NCBI GenBank assembly: GCA_964533785.1
Contig: CAZHNG010000306.1
Coordinates: forward strand, 1-8,188
Length of the DNA stretch: 8,188 bases
Direction: 5' to 3'
Origin: JANQRV01 sp964533785
Lineage (GTDB): Bacteria > Bacteroidota > Bacteroidia > Chitinophagales > Saprospiraceae
Shown here: in pieces, positions 6,797-8,188 of the stretch
How the letters are laid out: the number at the start of each line of letters is the position of its first letter
Position numbering within the stretch: position 1 is the first letter of the stretch
Notes under the pieces: generated by a model
Databases searched by the model: none
What the model was told of the DNA's origin: nothing
What the model saw: the letters and a program-made list of their open reading frames with translations, nothing else
Made by a program: the position numbers and the translations under genes

Positions 6797-6991
6797 TAGA
6801 CTTGTTCGGCGGGATCATCAAACGGCTACAAGCGGCAAATTTTATACTGCACTTCGTTAATCCCGCAATTTCTGCCCAGATGGGCCCTACGTGGCGGGAC
6901 GCCGATGCTTAGGCATCGCCTACGTTTTTTGCCTCGTTCAGCATAAAATTTGGCTCCCTTTCGCTCGTTCATGACCCACCGAACAAGTCTA
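6797..6991 (-). repeat. Large intergenic palindromic element B (structured strand is minus)
   Basis: This 195-base element has an outer stem in which TAGACTTGTTCGG (6797-6809) pairs with 6979-6991. The stem continues through 6810/6978 (C-A on plus, G-U on minus), GGG/CCC and, after a bulged A at 6814, TCAT/ATGA. After an imperfect internal loop, a second stem pairs 6836-6849 with 6939-6952, with one odd pair at 6846/6942 that is again G-U on the minus strand. The core, read on the minus strand, has AAAAAACGTAGGCGATGC (6930-6913), a four-base loop, then GCATCGGCG (6908-6900), identical to element A except for the loop. TAACGAAG is at 6859-6852. Between these lies an extra hairpin absent from A (6861-6866 with 6894-6899, enclosing GCCC/GGGC). 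The distal edge includes the stop codon of the TPR lipoprotein gene (6989-6991). The element spans the gap between that gene and the SWIM gene, with its structured strand in the sense direction. Confidence 0.85.
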
Positions 6992-7960
6992 ATCAACAAA
7001 AACCCTACTCCAATCAGCTTCCGCCGCTAAATAAGCGAATGAAAATGGGTTCCCATCCGAAAGTAGTTTTTGGTAATACTTTTTTGCCTTTATCGTATCC
7101 TGTTGATCGTACAAATACCAATTGCCGAGGGCATAATCCAACACATCATCCGCCGAAGAACTGACACCATCCGGTTGGAGATCCGCTTCATCCAGAAGTC
7201 CTTTATAAAAAAGACAGGTTTTGTGATAACTCATATTCTCAATAATATCCATGTCTTTTGTTACCGATTGGATAGCGGCCTTGGCTCCTTCCTCCTGGTT
7301 TTGTCTTCTGAGGATCATGTATTGCCAATGGCCGCCGGATACTATATTGTCATCGTATTTTTGGGTGACGGTCCGGTTATTAAAGGCGTTTAAGGCATTA
7401 TCCAGATCATTTTTGAGATAGTAAGCCAATCCCAAATGGTACCAGATATTACTTTGCAGGGTGGTTAAAGGGATATTCTTGGCATTCGGCAATCCATCGG
7501 GTTCGACCTGATCGGGTTGACCATTAGTTAAAGCGACGGCTTTCTCAAAGTCGGCGATAGCTTTATCGTATTGCCTGGTAGAAATATAGCGGTGACCACG
7601 GTGGCGATATAACCGCGCCTCATCCGGATGAAGCTTGATACCCTGGCTATAAATATCAATGGCTTTTTGATAATGTCCCAGATAAGCGGTTCGCCGGCCG
7701 TACCAGATGATGTTATCAATGTTACCAGGATTTTCAGTGTAATCTGCTTCGGCTTTTTGATAATTATCGTAAGCTGTTCCTGGGCTAATTTCGGGACTGT
7801 AAAGAGTATCCCCCAATAAAGTAACGGCTTCGATGGTATTCGATAATGCTTTAGTTTGATCCTCTGTGTTCTCCTGCGAAGGTTCATTGGATTGACAGTT
7901 AATCATGAAAAGGGATATCAGGATAAGTAGGTAAAATCTATAAAGGGACAGTATTTTCAT
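6989..7960 (-). CDS. TPR-repeat lipoprotein
   Basis: This protein of about 323 residues is predicted to be a membrane-anchored lipoprotein scaffold. With the start at 7960 it begins MKILSLYR, then a hydrophobic core and LFMINC, so Cys22 is the lipid-modified residue, followed by a polar acidic linker (QSNEPSQENTEDQ). TPR-like helical pairs follow: about 82-112 (the stretch ending in IYSQGIKLHPD), 113-146 (YISTRQYDKAIADFEKA) and a third around WYHLGLAYYLKNDLDNALNAF. A degenerate pair (ALGNWYLYDQQDTIKAKKYYQKLL) is near the C-terminus. TPRs mediate protein-protein contacts; the partner is unknown. The frame stays open upstream to an ATG at 8023, but that start would put 21 residues before a complete lipoprotein signal and would lie inside palindromic element C, so it is rejected. 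The ATG at 7972 (MNICMKIL) is a close alternative. The stop codon is in the outer arm of element B. Confidence 0.85.
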   Translation of the reverse strand: MKILSLYRFYLLILISLFMINCQSNEPSQENTEDQTKALSNTIEAVTLLGDTLYSPEISPGTAYDNYQKAEADYTENPGNIDNIIWYGRRTAYLGHYQKAIDIYSQGIKLHPDEARLYRHRGHRYISTRQYDKAIADFEKAVALTNGQPDQVEPDGLPNAKNIPLTTLQSNIWYHLGLAYYLKNDLDNALNAFNNRTVTQKYDDNIVSGGHWQYMILRRQNQEEGAKAAIQSVTKDMDIIENMSYHKTCLFYKGLLDEADLQPDGVSSSADDVLDYALGNWYLYDQQDTIKAKKYYQKLLSDGNPFSFAYLAAEADWSRVFVD

Positions 7961-7996
7961 ACAAATATTCATTTGATTCGAACTATTAAATTTAAA

Positions 7997-8188
7997 TACA
8001 CTGTAACACAAATTTCTTTGCATTTTGAAGCCGTCTTTTTGTCCAACTCTTCGTTACGTGCTCGCCTTCGGGACTATGGCCCCGAGGCTCCGCCGATATT
8101 CGGATATGGGTCCCTTAATCCCATTTCCTCATCGATTTGGACAAAAATCCGGTGGTTCAAAAAACTAAGAAACTTATGTTACAGTGTA
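7997..8188 (-). repeat. Large intergenic palindromic element C (structured strand is minus; may continue past the window end)
   Basis: The outer stem pairs 7997-8018 with 8167-8188: 22 positions with two odd pairs (8009/8176 and 8012/8173), both G-U on the minus strand. Further in, TTTTGAA (8023-8029) pairs with 8156-8162, and TTTTTGTCCAA (8036-8046) pairs perfectly with 8137-8147. In the core, read on the minus strand, are a CCGA/TCGG hairpin (8103-8093) running into ATCGGCG, a GCCT-CGGG hairpin (8088-8064, one bulge) and TAACGAAG (8056-8049) beside the distal inner arm. TAACGAAG and ATCGGCG tie it to elements A and B. It lacks the AAAAAACGTAGG segment and is a diverged relative. It lies 36 bases upstream of the chosen TPR lipoprotein start, so that gene's promoter is in or beyond it. 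The right arm ends exactly at the window edge. Confidence 0.75.

Noticed and set aside
5271..8188. Integron attC-like sites (variable palindromes with short conserved ends)
   Set aside because: The element ends do not fit the RYYYAAC...GTTRRRY core sites, the copies are in mixed orientation, the elements are longer than typical attC sites, and the genes between them are ordinary housekeeping-type genes rather than cassettes. No integrase is present.

Overview
The window looks like chromosomal DNA of a Bacteroidota bacterium, possibly of the Saprospiria/Lewinella or Cytophaga type. The evidence is moderate GC, AT-rich leaders without clear Shine-Dalgarno sequences, a lipoprotein with a short Bacteroidota-style lipobox (MINC), and a gene mix of secreted S9 peptidase, secreted cyanophycinase-like S51 peptidase and TPR lipoprotein. 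The genus cannot be fixed from this sequence. No rRNA, tRNA, CRISPR array, transposase or phage gene was seen.

All seven supported genes lie on the minus strand, so transcription runs from high to low coordinates. In that order they are: a TPR lipoprotein (6989-7960), a small SWIM zinc-finger protein (6320-6769), a secreted cyanophycinase-like peptidase (5439-6302), a secreted S9 prolyl-oligopeptidase-family peptidase (3258-5255), an AdiC-like APC amino-acid transporter (1885-3183), a Rieske non-heme iron oxygenase alpha subunit (725-1807) and a four-helix membrane protein of unknown function (244-657). SWIM and cyanophycinase are 17 bases apart and are probably cotranscribed. The S9, APC, Rieske and membrane-protein genes are separated by only 67-77 bases and may form a loose unit. 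Two secreted peptidases next to an amino-acid importer or exchanger suggest scavenging of peptides or amino-acid polymers, but this is inference.

The most unusual content is between the genes. The three gaps of about 160-220 bases (5256-5438, 6770-6988 and 7961-8188, the last running to the window edge) are each filled by a large imperfect palindrome of about 160-195 bases. The three share short core motifs: TAACGAAG beside the distal arm, a small hairpin ending in ATCGGCG, and in two copies AAAAAACGTAGGCGATGC. Their long pairing arms are unrelated in sequence from copy to copy. They occur in both orientations relative to the genes. When each is read on the strand carrying TAACGAAG, every transition-type mismatch found in the main arms becomes a G-U pair. 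This suggests a dispersed, structured repeat family whose function or mobility depends on a folded single strand. The shorter gaps (67-77 bases) hold at most weak terminator-like features. The first 243 bases hold one good hairpin and no gene.
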